A program made the translations under genes and the position numbers. Source: a virus. Taken from it: a stretch of 63,004 nucleotides of DNA. Below the pieces are notes generated by a model. That model searched no databases and was not told the DNA's origin. It saw only the letters and a list, made by a program, of their open reading frames with translations. The stretch lies in IMG/VR virus record IMGVR_UViG_3300010354_000089, positions 1 to 63,004 of that record. One strand, given 5' to 3'. Positions 1-5,450 of this stretch are shown here, in pieces (position 1 is the first letter of the stretch; every line of letters starts with the position of its first letter).

Positions 1-104
1 AAAATTCCTACTGATGTAAGAAGAAGAATTGTTCCAAGAGTTAATCCTAGAATAAACTTTAATCTTGCATCAAGATCTGCTGGTGTTAATCTTTCTTTAG
101 CCAT
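1..104 (-). CDS. Small membrane protein, partial (3' end outside window)
   Basis: Reading down from an ATG at 104, the frame stays open to the window edge. It encodes a short charged N-terminus (MAKERLTPADLDARLKF) followed by a hydrophobic segment (about residues 18-34) that looks like a membrane helix. The ATG overlaps the end of the lipoprotein gene above it (stop at 97) by eight bases, the same ATGGCTAA-type overlap used elsewhere in this genome, which supports the start. Small one-helix proteins beside a lipoprotein and another small membrane protein could belong to a lysis or envelope module, but no function is demonstrable from 34 residues. Confidence 0.6.
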   Translation of the reverse strand, partial: MAKERLTPADLDARLKFILGLTLGTILLLTSVGI

Positions 105-318
105 TTTTTACCTTACTATTCTGGTATTTATTCCATATTTGTTCGCCAACAATATCTCTACTACATGTTCCTGTTGTCTCACATATTGGAGGATTGCACT
201 CTGCTTTATCCCAATTTGCCTGATCTTGGCAAGGATATCTAAAGCTACCCTGATAACCACAAGAACTTAGGGTTAAGGCTAGCATTAAACTTGACAATGA
301 GGCAACTATTTTTCTCAT
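97..318 (-). CDS. Small lipoprotein
   Basis: A 73-residue protein with a bacterial lipoprotein signal: MRKI, a hydrophobic stretch to about residue 18, then the lipobox LSSC with the lipidated cysteine at about residue 20. The mature part is short and polar and has five further cysteines (QDQ, ECNPPICETTGTCSRD region), suggesting disulfides outside the membrane. Phage lipoproteins anchored in the host envelope can act in superinfection exclusion or lysis; here this is only a suggestion from localisation. A -10 box sits six bases before the ATG, so the transcript may be leaderless. Confidence 0.75.
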   Translation of the reverse strand: MRKIVASLSSLMLALTLSSCGYQGSFRYPCQDQANWDKAECNPPICETTGTCSRDIVGEQIWNKYQNSKVKNG

Positions 319-324
319 AGCCCT

Positions 325-353
325 ATTATAGCATTTACTCTTCTTCTTTTCGA
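325..353 (-). promoter_or_regulatory. Promoter with extended -10, probably leaderless, for the lipoprotein gene
   Basis: On the minus strand TGCTATAAT has a perfect -10 hexamer at 330-325 and the TGn extension. A weak -35 (TCGAAA, 353-348) lies 17 bases upstream. Only six bases (AGGGCT) separate the -10 from the ATG at 318, so transcription would begin at or next to the start codon. Confidence 0.5.
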
Positions 354-532
354 AGTGGGATGGTTATAAGCCATATAATTGTAGCCAAAATAGTAGCTAT
401 TCCAACCACGTCCTGGGCTGTTCCAGTTAGGGTAAGCCAGGCAATAAAGAATCCAAGAAGGGTCCAAACCTGGGCTATACTTTCCTTAATGGCTTCCCAA
501 ATCCACTTTATAAAGCCTTTAATTATTTTCAT
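335..532 (-). CDS. Small membrane protein, holin-like
   Basis: A 65-residue protein starting at the ATG at 532 (MKIIKGFIKWIWEAIKES). The start is fixed by a strong Shine-Dalgarno sequence, AAGGAGG, just upstream; an upstream in-frame start lies in the previous gene and has no such signal. Two hydrophobic segments (about 19-36 and 39-58) are joined by a short polar turn, and the C-terminus is charged (RKEEE). Size and topology fit small phage holins, but there is no endolysin in the window to support this. The start overlaps the stop of the PA14 protein gene as TAATG, so the two are translationally coupled. Confidence 0.7.
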   Translation of the reverse strand: MKIIKGFIKWIWEAIKESIAQVWTLLGFFIAWLTLTGTAQDVVGIATILATIIWLITIPLRKEEE

Positions 533-2535
533 TATATCCTCCTTGTCATGGCTGCTGCCACAATATTTGCTGCGATTACTACTGGCACAATTACTTCCTG
601 CGCTTTTTCTCTTTGATCGTCGGTCATGTCTTTGCCCCATTCTGATGGGCTAAGTAATTTTTCAAAATCTATATCTGCAATTGCACCTATTGGGTCTGAT
701 AAAAATGCCTCTGTAGCTACTTCTGTTGTTGCATCAGCTAAAGTATATGGCATTGGTGCATTTATATTTTCTTTAATTCTATCACCAAATTCTTCTAAAG
801 CTTTTGCAATTGTTGGCTCTGACGCTGCTAAGGCCACTACTTTTAATAACTCTTCTGATTTAATTCCAAGCCCTTCTGCAACCGCTGCTTTTTGTTCTGG
901 GGTTAGTTTGGTCAAAGTATCTTTACTTGTTAAGTCTGCAATTAGATTTGCTGTTTCCTCTGTGATAGTATTAGTTTGTGATGGTTCTTCAGAAGGTTCA
1001 GCAGGAGTTGGCTCTGGTTCAGGAGTTGGCTCTTGATCTATATCCGTTGGCTGAGGTGAAGGCTCTTGTTCTGGCTCTGGAGAAGTCTCAGGCTCAGGGG
1101 TTGGTTCTGGTGTCGCCTCATCTGTGGTTTCAGGAGTTGGCTCTGGAGTGGGGTCGTGTGGTTGAGTTTGCTCAGGCGATGGCTCTGGAGAAGGTTCAGG
1201 CGTAGGGTCAACTGTTACATCTGGTGTTGGCTGTGGTTGATTTGCCATAGCTGCAGCAATAGCGGCAGCAACTCGTTGCTGTTCTTCAAATAAATAAGTT
1301 TCATTATATAAATCCCAAGCATCTTCTATTGCATCATTCATATCAATAATTGCTTGATCGTATACCGCAATTGCGTTATTTTTATTTGATAATGCTGTTG
1401 TTAGGTTTGATTGAGCAGTTATGAGGTTTTGCTCTTTTGTTGTGAGGTTTTGATTGGCAGTTGTTAGGTTTTGAACCTCTTGATTATATATAGATAATTT
1501 ATCATTACGTACTTCCAATTTAGTATTATAAGTTTGTTGAGCTGTATATTGTGCCTGTTGTGCAGCAGTTAAATTATCTATTTGCTGTTGTGTTGCACCA
1601 GATCCATAAGAAAATGTATTAAGGTTACAGCTAAATCCTACGCCCCAGCCACCAGTATAGGCACATCCTGCCGTTGTCCAGCCTCCAGGAATTGACCACC
1701 CAAGAAGGTAAGAACCTGGACCTCCGCCGTTGTACCACCATATCTCTACATCCAAACTTTTATCTTGGCTTACATCATATATTGGAGAGTATGGACTCCA
1801 TGTAGCACCCTGCTCAACCCAATTATTTATCGCAAGATTTCCATTTACATACATTCTAAATCCATCGTCTGTATATCCTGCAAAATAAACATTATTCCAA
1901 CTTGATGGCACTGTAATTTTTCCAGTAAATTTAACAATAATATCTGAATAGTGTCCACAAACTGGAAGGTTCATGGAAGCGGAATTCCAAACACCAGTGC
2001 ATATAATAGAGCCAGGTACTGCTACGTGCTGTCCATTAACATAGCCATCTCTTAATAAGTGGTAAACAGTATATTGTAGTCCTGCTGACCCAGCATTGTT
2101 TACTGCTTCTTGAGCTGTCTGAAGGTTTGAATTTGCTGTATTTAAATTAATTGTGGCTACATCTAACTCGTCTTGAGAATTATTTTTATGTGTAAGAGCA
2201 GTTGCAACTGTTACAGTTTGTCCATCTACTGCAGATTGTGCAGCAATCTTTTCAGATAATGCAGTAGCCTCTGCAGAAACTGCAGTATCATATTCCGCAT
2301 ATGCTGTGTCTCTTGCCTGTTTTGCAGCAACGGCTGCATCATATTTATCTTCTGCTATATCTATTAAGGCTCTAGTTTCAGCCTCTTCTGTAAGATTTAA
2401 TACTTTTTCGTTTAGTTCCGCTATTTCTTGAGCAGCAGCTGAAAGCGGATCATCGCTATAAGCAGGTGTTAGGAATAGCCAACCAAACCCTAAAATGGCT
2501 GCTAATGACAATCTCCATAATTTAGTCCTAGTCAA
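532..2535 (-). CDS. Secreted PA14-domain protein with coiled coils and Pro/Glu-rich linker
   Basis: A 667-residue protein with a signal peptide (about residues 1-27, ending near PAYS). An Ala-rich coiled coil spans about 30-150. A PA14-like beta domain follows at about 150-300, with the characteristic FAGYTDDGFRMYVNG strand-loop. A second coiled coil runs to about 430, then a TPEP/SPEP repeat linker (about 440-520) and a helical C-terminal domain with a last hydrophobic helix. PA14 domains bind glycans in many adhesins. The start is a TTG at 2535, seven bases after AAGGAG. It could be an exported or virion-surface adhesin; which is unknown. It is not near the tail genes, so a tail role is not favoured. 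Confidence 0.7.
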   Translation of the reverse strand: MTRTKLWRLSLAAILGFGWLFLTPAYSDDPLSAAAQEIAELNEKVLNLTEEAETRALIDIAEDKYDAAVAAKQARDTAYAEYDTAVSAEATALSEKIAAQSAVDGQTVTVATALTHKNNSQDELDVATINLNTANSNLQTAQEAVNNAGSAGLQYTVYHLLRDGYVNGQHVAVPGSIICTGVWNSASMNLPVCGHYSDIIVKFTGKITVPSSWNNVYFAGYTDDGFRMYVNGNLAINNWVEQGATWSPYSPIYDVSQDKSLDVEIWWYNGGGPGSYLLGWSIPGGWTTAGCAYTGGWGVGFSCNLNTFSYGSGATQQQIDNLTAAQQAQYTAQQTYNTKLEVRNDKLSIYNQEVQNLTTANQNLTTKEQNLITAQSNLTTALSNKNNAIAVYDQAIIDMNDAIEDAWDLYNETYLFEEQQRVAAAIAAAMANQPQPTPDVTVDPTPEPSPEPSPEQTQPHDPTPEPTPETTDEATPEPTPEPETSPEPEQEPSPQPTDIDQEPTPEPEPTPAEPSEEPSQTNTITEETANLIADLTSKDTLTKLTPEQKAAVAEGLGIKSEELLKVVALAASEPTIAKALEEFGDRIKENINAPMPYTLADATTEVATEAFLSDPIGAIADIDFEKLLSPSEWGKDMTDDQREKAQEVIVPVVIAANIVAAAMTRRI
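978..1212 (-). repeat. Degenerate tandem repeat encoding a TPEP/SPEP linker
   Basis: Imperfect 6-18 base units with the pattern GGCTCTGGTTCAGGAGTT on the plus strand repeat through this stretch. They encode alternating Thr/Ser-Pro-Glu-Pro in the PA14 protein, a rigid extended spacer between its coiled-coil and C-terminal parts. Copy number could vary by slippage. Confidence 0.7.
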
Positions 2536-2545
2536 CTAATAGCTC

Positions 2546-2568
2546 CTTGTTATAAATCTTATAACAAG
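2546..2568 (-). promoter_or_regulatory. Hairpin overlapping the Shine-Dalgarno of the PA14 gene
   Basis: A perfect nine-pair inverted repeat (CTTGTTATA / TATAACAAG, loop AGATT) whose right arm includes the AAG of the AAGGAG ribosome-binding site. It starts four bases after the -10 box, so it could act as an operator at +1 or as an RNA hairpin that limits ribosome access. Confidence 0.5.
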
Positions 2569-2571
2569 TTA

Positions 2572-2580
2572 ATTATATCA
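2572..2580 (-). promoter_or_regulatory. Extended -10 promoter for the PA14 gene
   Basis: Minus strand TGATATAAT: consensus -10 (2577-2572) with the TGn extension. No good -35 is seen at 17 bases (GATAAC). The expected start is near 2565. The same TGATATAAT string recurs before the Hsp20, ssDNA-binding and 28630 genes. Confidence 0.5.
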
Positions 2581-2585
2581 TTAAA

Positions 2586-2768
2586 TCATTTAGGGTTATC
2601 TGTTTTATAAAAGCCTGTACCCTTAAACTGAATTCCAAATGTTCCAAACTGCTTTACCATAGCAGCACCACATTTATCACAAAGCTCTGTCATACTAGAT
2701 TCACTAATTGGCTTGTTAACCTCTTTAGTGTGTTCACAAATTATACATTTATAATCATAAGCTGGCAC
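2586..2768 (-). CDS. FmdB-type zinc ribbon protein
   Basis: A 60-residue protein beginning MPAYDYKCIICEH with a second CDKCGA pair, the CxxC...CxxC layout and N-terminal PxYxYxC signature of the FmdB/CxxC zinc ribbon family. The C-terminus (FKGTGFYKTDNPK) is also typical: family members end in a GxGFY(x)TD motif. Family members are regulatory or of unknown function in bacteria. The gene overlaps the 3' end of the luciferase-like gene by 14 bases, so the two are co-translated. Whether they work together is unknown. Confidence 0.85.
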   Translation of the reverse strand: MPAYDYKCIICEHTKEVNKPISESSMTELCDKCGAAMVKQFGTFGIQFKGTGFYKTDNPK

Positions 2769-3534
2769 TTTGAATCTCCAAAAATCTTTTTGTCATAGCA
2801 TGTATTCTATACTCTTGATCGTCATCAGGATGTCTAGATATTAGAACATCTGTTATACCTAACATATTCATTTTTTTTATTTTATTTATTACTTCTTCTT
2901 CAGTACCAAAAATAGTAGAGTCTTTCATCATCTGACTTTGCTCTTCGGCAAACAGCTTTTTAGCCTCTTCATTTGAGTCTCTAACAATAACCCTACATGC
3001 AGCTATTTTTCTTTTTGTATTTACATTAAGTCCTTCAAGATAGCTTGACCTCATGGCAAGATGAGCATCAGCATATTTTTCTGAATTCTTTATAGTTTTT
3101 AAAGATGTACCGCTTACAACTATCTCTGGCTTATCGTTTAAATATGTTAAAGATGTAAATTTCTCTAGCCATTGAGATGTATAATCTACTCTTTTTTCAT
3201 ATGTATCTAGCAAATCTTTTATAGCCACAACGTCATTAACGCTAGTTTCTTCACTTTTTAAATCACCAGCAGCAACATTTAATATAACCCTATTTTTACT
3301 AATCATATCAAAAGCTTTGCACATCATTGCACAATATTCTGGGCTGACTGAGTATGTTCTAACTGCAAACATATACTTTAACTTATGCTCTTTATTAATA
3401 ATATTTGCAACTCTAACCATATAGTCTGGTATTAAAGAATGATAAACTAATAGAACAGACTCATATCCAGCATAATCTAAAACATTTGAAAGAATTCTTA
3501 GATTCTCTGGCGTATCGTCGCTATGCTGCCTCAT
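2755..3534 (-). CDS. Luciferase-like flavin-dependent monooxygenase
   Basis: A 259-residue protein from ATG 3534 that matches the bacterial luciferase-like monooxygenase barrel (SsuD/LLM type). An early strand (YESVLLVY) is followed by proximity to initiation-region residues, a middle motif SPEYCAMMCKAFDMISKNRVILNVAAGD equivalent to the family's P-x-x-x-A-K-x-x-x-x-D-x-x-S-x-G-R-x-x-L-x-x-G (here read in pieces, residues about 63-91), and GTEEEVINKIKKM, the usual C-terminal cofactor/helix segment. Such enzymes use FMN or F420 with long-chain or sulfur substrates; the substrate here is unknown. The ATG lacks a ribosome-binding site. An in-frame ATT at 3549 has AGATAGG seven bases upstream and would add KLHW, matching the expected first strand. 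Unusual cargo for a phage. Confidence 0.75.
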   Translation of the reverse strand: MRQHSDDTPENLRILSNVLDYAGYESVLLVYHSLIPDYMVRVANIINKEHKLKYMFAVRTYSVSPEYCAMMCKAFDMISKNRVILNVAAGDLKSEETSVNDVVAIKDLLDTYEKRVDYTSQWLEKFTSLTYLNDKPEIVVSGTSLKTIKNSEKYADAHLAMRSSYLEGLNVNTKRKIAACRVIVRDSNEEAKKLFAEEQSQMMKDSTIFGTEEEVINKIKKMNMLGITDVLISRHPDDDQEYRIHAMTKRFLEIQSASL

Positions 3535-3565
3535 CCAATGAAGTTTAATTTTTATACCTATCTAA

Positions 3566-3650
3566 TAATGGGAGCAGTTTAGCCACATGCTCAGGTGGAT
3601 CCTAGGCAACTATGCCCGCATCTGCGACTCCCCAGTGACGGGGTGCAGAC
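3566..3650 (-). ncRNA. GC-rich structured 5' leader, riboswitch-like, class unknown
   Basis: From about 3649 down to 3568 the minus strand has 49 G or C in 82 bases in an otherwise AT-rich genome. Two structural units are visible. The first is a 5' hairpin TCTGC-A-CCCC-GTCACT-GGGG-AGTC-GCAGA. The second pairs GGG and TAGTT with AACTG and CCC around an inner hairpin CCAC-CTGAGCAT-GTGG. The region begins at the predicted transcription start of the promoter at 3655-3683 and ends directly before the AGATAGG of the luciferase-like gene. Position and structure suggest a cis-regulatory RNA. I could not match it to FMN, TPP, cobalamin, SAM or other classes from memory. Confidence 0.55.
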
Positions 3651-3654
3651 TTCT

Positions 3655-3683
3655 ATTATACATTATTTAATTTTGATTGTCTT
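3655..3683 (-). promoter_or_regulatory. Promoter of the luciferase-like gene and its leader
   Basis: AAGACA (-35, 3683-3678), 17-base spacer, TATAAT (-10, 3660-3655) on the minus strand. The -35 lies inside the 3' end of the Hsp20 gene. Transcription is expected to start near 3648, exactly where the GC-rich structured leader begins. Confidence 0.55.
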
Positions 3684-4082
3684 CGGTTTCTTTTCTTCTG
3701 GGATGTTTCTTTCCACAAAGATATCAAGAATGCCGTCTGCCATTTCAGCACGATCAACCTCCATATACTCTCCAAGAGCAAAGGTGCGTGTGAATTTTCT
3801 GGCTGCGATACCTCTATGTAGTACTTCTTGAGAAGACTCTTCGGATTTCTCACCCTTGATTACTAAGCTTCCATTATCCACAGAAACCTCAACTTCACTC
3901 TTGCTAAATCCAGCAAGAGCTAAAGACAACTTGTAAGTATCATCATCAATCTTTACCAAGTTATATGGTGGATATGATTGATGAATTGACTCACGATGGA
4001 TATTTGAAAGACGGTCCAACTCTCTGTTGAAACCAATAAAAAACGGATCATTAAAAAGATCCAATGAAAAATGTGTTACCAT
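3663..4082 (-). CDS. hsp20: Small heat shock protein, Hsp20/alpha-crystallin family
   Basis: A 139-residue protein close in layout to IbpA-type small heat shock proteins. A short N-terminal arm (DPFFIGFNRELDRL) is followed by an alpha-crystallin beta-sandwich from about residue 38 (PPYNLVKIDDDTYKLSLALAG), with the ELxVxxxxGxLxIxGxK-type strand VDNGSLVIKGEK, the A-x-x-x-F arginine region (GIAARKFTRTF), and the C-terminal tail KPKTIKIK carrying the I-x-I anchor. These proteins hold unfolded proteins in an ATP-independent way. In a phage it may protect virion assembly intermediates, as proposed for cyanophage homologues. It has its own strong promoter and a good AAGGAGG ribosome-binding site. 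Confidence 0.9.
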   Translation of the reverse strand: MVTHFSLDLFNDPFFIGFNRELDRLSNIHRESIHQSYPPYNLVKIDDDTYKLSLALAGFSKSEVEVSVDNGSLVIKGEKSEESSQEVLHRGIAARKFTRTFALGEYMEVDRAEMADGILDIFVERNIPEEKKPKTIKIK

Positions 4083-4110
4083 TTTATTCCTCCTTTAAGC
4101 GAATAAATTA

Positions 4111-4141
4111 ATATACGGGCCCCGTTAGGCGACCCGTATAT
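4111..4141 (-). promoter_or_regulatory. Nine-pair dyad at the Hsp20 transcription start
   Basis: Inverted repeat ATATACGGG...CCCGTATAT around a 13-base loop, starting immediately after the -10 box and ending about 28 bases before the ATG. It could be an operator at +1, a terminator of incoming transcripts, or a temperature-sensitive leader. It lacks the long U tract of a standard terminator. Confidence 0.5.
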
Positions 4142-4170
4142 ATTATATCAAATGTATTAATTTTTGCCAA
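4142..4170 (-). promoter_or_regulatory. Strong sigma70-like promoter of hsp20
   Basis: TTGGCA (-35, 4170-4165), 17 bases, TATAAT (-10, 4147-4142), with the TGA extension just before the -10. The -35 is inside the last codons of the gene at 4157-4411. Confidence 0.65.
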
Positions 4171-4411
4171 ATATTTTTTTAACTTTTGGAACACAATTTG
4201 GGACACGCTTTCCGTCCTTTGTTTTCCATCCAATTTGCTCATAACCTTCCCAGCATGGGTTAGCCTTTTCAACTTCATTAGCGTACAAGGCTCTCATATG
4301 AGCTTTAGCTTTAGATTCGCTTTCGTGACACCCAACAAGCTCTCCAGTGTCTTCTTTTACAACTGCGTATCCGCTGCAACCTGCTGCCCCTCTTTTAATA
4401 TTCCAAGGCAT
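4157..4411 (-). CDS. Small conserved phage protein, GCH motif type
   Basis: An 84-residue protein with two recognisable parts. An N-terminal segment reads GCSGYAVVKEDTGELVGC, then HESESKAKAHMRALYANE; this G-x-x-VVK...G-x-x-x-GCH...KA-x-AH-x-x-ALYAN pattern is familiar from short segments attached to phage capsid-protease or portal-type proteins and from stand-alone phage proteins. The C-terminal part is basic and rich in aromatic residues (CWEGYEQIGWKTKDGKRVPNC). The function is not known. It follows the lysine-rich gene by two bases and is probably translated from the same message. Confidence 0.7.
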   Translation of the reverse strand: MPWNIKRGAAGCSGYAVVKEDTGELVGCHESESKAKAHMRALYANEVEKANPCWEGYEQIGWKTKDGKRVPNCVPKVKKIFGKN

Positions 4412-4413
4412 GA

Positions 4414-4617
4414 TTACTTCTTCTTTGTAGTTTTCTTAACTGTCTTCTTGGCTGCTGGCTTGGCTGCTGGTGCCTTAGTAGCTGGAGCCTTCTTTGTTAC
4501 CTTCTTCTTTGCTGGCATTATTTTTTCCTCCTTATCAATTTCTTCAATAAACGTATCAGCGCTTATTACTGGTTGTGGAAATCCAAACCATGTTTTAAAT
4601 CTTTTTCTTAATGACAT
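4414..4617 (-). CDS. Lys/Ala-rich histone-like basic protein, with nested in-frame start
   Basis: The long form (67 residues) starts at ATG 4617 with AAAGGAGG upstream. Its C-terminal half is a Lys-Ala-Pro repeat (MPAKKKVTKKAPATKAPAAK onward) like the tails of H1-type histone-like proteins, suited to nonspecific DNA or RNA binding. A second ATG at 4518, in frame, has its own perfect AAGGAGG eight bases upstream and would give a 34-residue peptide made only of the basic repeat. The N-terminal extension (FKTWFGFPQPVISADTFIEEI) has no visible domain. A -10 box with TGn extension precedes the long form. Confidence 0.7.
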   Translation of the reverse strand: MSLRKRFKTWFGFPQPVISADTFIEEIDKEEKIMPAKKKVTKKAPATKAPAAKPAAKKTVKKTTKKK

Positions 4618-4633
4618 TTTATCCTCCTTTCAT

Positions 4634-4642
4634 ATTATACCA
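4634..4642 (-). promoter_or_regulatory. Extended -10 promoter after the tRNA cluster
   Basis: TGGTATAAT on the minus strand (-10 at 4639-4634), placed between tRNA-Thr and the lysine-rich gene. The position of the -35 is inside the tRNA and is poor (TTCTGT). Confidence 0.45.
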
Positions 4643-4647
4643 TTGCG

Positions 4648-4720
4648 AGCCTCGTAACAGAATTGAACTGTTGACCTACGCATTACAAGTGCGTCGCTCT
4701 ACCATCTGAGCTAACAAGGC
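4648..4720 (-). tRNA. tRNA-Thr (anticodon TGT)
   Basis: A full cloverleaf: acceptor GCCTTGT/ACGAGGC, D stem GCTC/GAGC, anticodon stem ACGCA/TGCGT with loop CTTGTAA (TGT, reads ACA), variable AGGTC, T arm AACAG-TTCAATT-CTGTT. No 3' CCA is encoded, so the host must add it. It reads an A-ending codon that suits this AT-rich genome. Confidence 0.92.
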
Positions 4721-4721
4721 G

Positions 4722-4794
4722 TACCCCTAGTTGGATTCGAACCAACGCTGTCACGATTTTAAGTCGTGTGCCTCTACCACTGGGCTATAAGGGC
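4722..4794 (-). tRNA. tRNA-Leu (anticodon TAA) without a long variable arm
   Basis: Acceptor GCCCTTA/TAGGGGT, D arm GCC/GGC, anticodon stem CACGA/TCGTG with loop CTTAAAA (TAA, reads UUA), T arm GTTGG-TTCGAAT-CCAAC. The D and anticodon arm sequences look like bacterial tRNA-Leu, but the variable region is only five bases (ACAGC) where leucine tRNAs have a long arm. No encoded CCA. Confidence 0.85.
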
Positions 4795-4798
4795 AGAT

Positions 4799-4961
4799 GC
4801 CATTCATGCTATCACAGTTCTACTCGCTGTCCTTAAGCTAATGGCTGTTTATCCTAGTAGGTTAGCAGAGCAATCTCCTTCGGCCTGAACACCTTCGTAT
4901 GATGCGCCTACAGGGTAGGTTTCGGATAAACGATCTCCACATAAATTATTCAGATTTATGT
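4799..4961 (-). ncRNA. Unidentified structured RNA inside the tRNA cluster
   Basis: This stretch between tRNA-Asn and tRNA-Leu has no plausible reading frame but three consecutive stem domains on the transcribed strand. They are ACATAAAT/ATTTATGT (4961-4939, loop CTGAATA), a long-range stem GTTTATCC/GGATAAAC (4931-4924 with 4854-4847) enclosing small hairpins such as CCTAC-CCT-GTAGG, and GCCATT/AATGGC (4845-4840 with 4804-4799) enclosing ACAG/CTGT. It would be cut out with the flanking tRNAs. No T-loop or anticodon arm is present, so it is not a tRNA; it is too small for the large phage RNAs GOLLD or ROOL. Confidence 0.55.
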
Positions 4962-4967
4962 TTTGAG

Positions 4968-5040
4968 CTGGACCACCTGGACTCGAACCAGGGACCTAGA
5001 AGTTAACAGCTTCCCGCTCTGCCTGCTGAGCTATGGTCCA
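4968..5040 (-). tRNA. tRNA-Asn (anticodon GTT)
   Basis: Acceptor TGGACCA/TGGTCCA, D stem GCTC/GAGC, anticodon stem GGAAG/CTTCT (last pair G-T) with loop CTGTTAA (GTT), T arm CCTGG-TTCGAGT-CCAGG, discriminator G. No CCA is encoded. Confidence 0.93.
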
Positions 5041-5044
5041 ATTG

Positions 5045-5117
5045 CGCCTTTGGCAGGAGTCGAACCTGCGACCAAGACCTTAGAAGAGTCCTGCTCTGTC
5101 CTCTGAGCTACAAAGGC
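5045..5117 (-). tRNA. tRNA-Arg (anticodon TCT)
   Basis: Acceptor GCCTTTG/CAAAGGC, D stem GCTC/GAGC, anticodon stem GGACT/GGTCT with loop CTTCTAA (TCT, reads AGA), T arm GCAGG-TTCGACT-CCTGC. Its first base overlaps the TAG stop of the preceding gene, so the tRNAs are probably processed from that message. No CCA is encoded. Confidence 0.93.
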
Positions 5118-5410
5118 TAGTCGTCTTCTGGGATTAATCCCATTTCTTTTAATGCTTTTTCGCCTTCTTCTGATAATGAAATAGATGCATTAAGATCTTC
5201 ATCATATTCAACATTTAATAAACCTTTTTCTAATAAGGAAATAAGGCTATCGTCAATATGCTTTCTATGAGCTTCCCATAATTCTGGGGCTAAAAACTCT
5301 GCTTTTTCTGTAATCTTAAACAAAATTTCTCCGTCCTCGTCTACACCAGTAGCTTCTATAGCTCCAATTTCAAGATAGTAATCTATGCTTGGCAATTCAA
5401 AATCTTCCAT
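5117..5410 (-). CDS. Small acidic protein of unknown function
   Basis: A 97-residue, strongly acidic protein (MEDFELPSIDYYLEIGAIEA...). The order of short helices and the segment ISLSEEGEKALKEMG resemble a winged-helix end (a helix, then a beta wing, then L-T/S-x-x-G-x-x-x-L), so a DNA-binding or protein-interaction role is possible, but the net charge argues against DNA. It is the first gene of the tRNA transcription unit, has AGGAG before the ATG, and its promoter lies almost on top of the start. No family name can be given. Confidence 0.65.
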   Translation of the reverse strand: MEDFELPSIDYYLEIGAIEATGVDEDGEILFKITEKAEFLAPELWEAHRKHIDDSLISLLEKGLLNVEYDEDLNASISLSEEGEKALKEMGLIPEDD

Positions 5411-5421
5411 TTCATCTCCTA

Positions 5422-5450
5422 ATTATAATATACTAACCTGATCTAGTCAA
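5422..5450 (-). promoter_or_regulatory. Strong promoter of the tRNA transcription unit
   Basis: TTGACT (-35, 5450-5445), 17 bases, TATAAT (-10, 5427-5422). The expected start near 5415 is about five bases before the ATG at 5410, so the AGGAG in between would lie partly upstream of the transcript. The main product may be the tRNA and ncRNA precursor. Confidence 0.6.

Noticed and set aside
626-1293. Several plus-strand frames opposite the TPEP/SPEP repeat
   Set aside because: Open frames arise from the repetitive antisense of the Pro/Glu-rich linker, not from coding.
3566-3650. Interpretation of the GC-rich leader as a tRNA or as a cobalamin-type riboswitch
   Set aside because: No anticodon arm or TTC loop on either strand. 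Short resemblances to riboswitch strings occur in the wrong order or on the plus strand.
3595-3831. Plus-strand reading frame across the structured leader and Hsp20
   Set aside because: No ribosome-binding site, low complexity, and antisense to a clear gene. All supported genes are on the other strand.
4799-4961. Hammerhead ribozyme or intron in the tRNA cluster
   Set aside because: No CUGANGA/GAAA core and no group I core sequences; the flanking tRNAs are all complete without intron.
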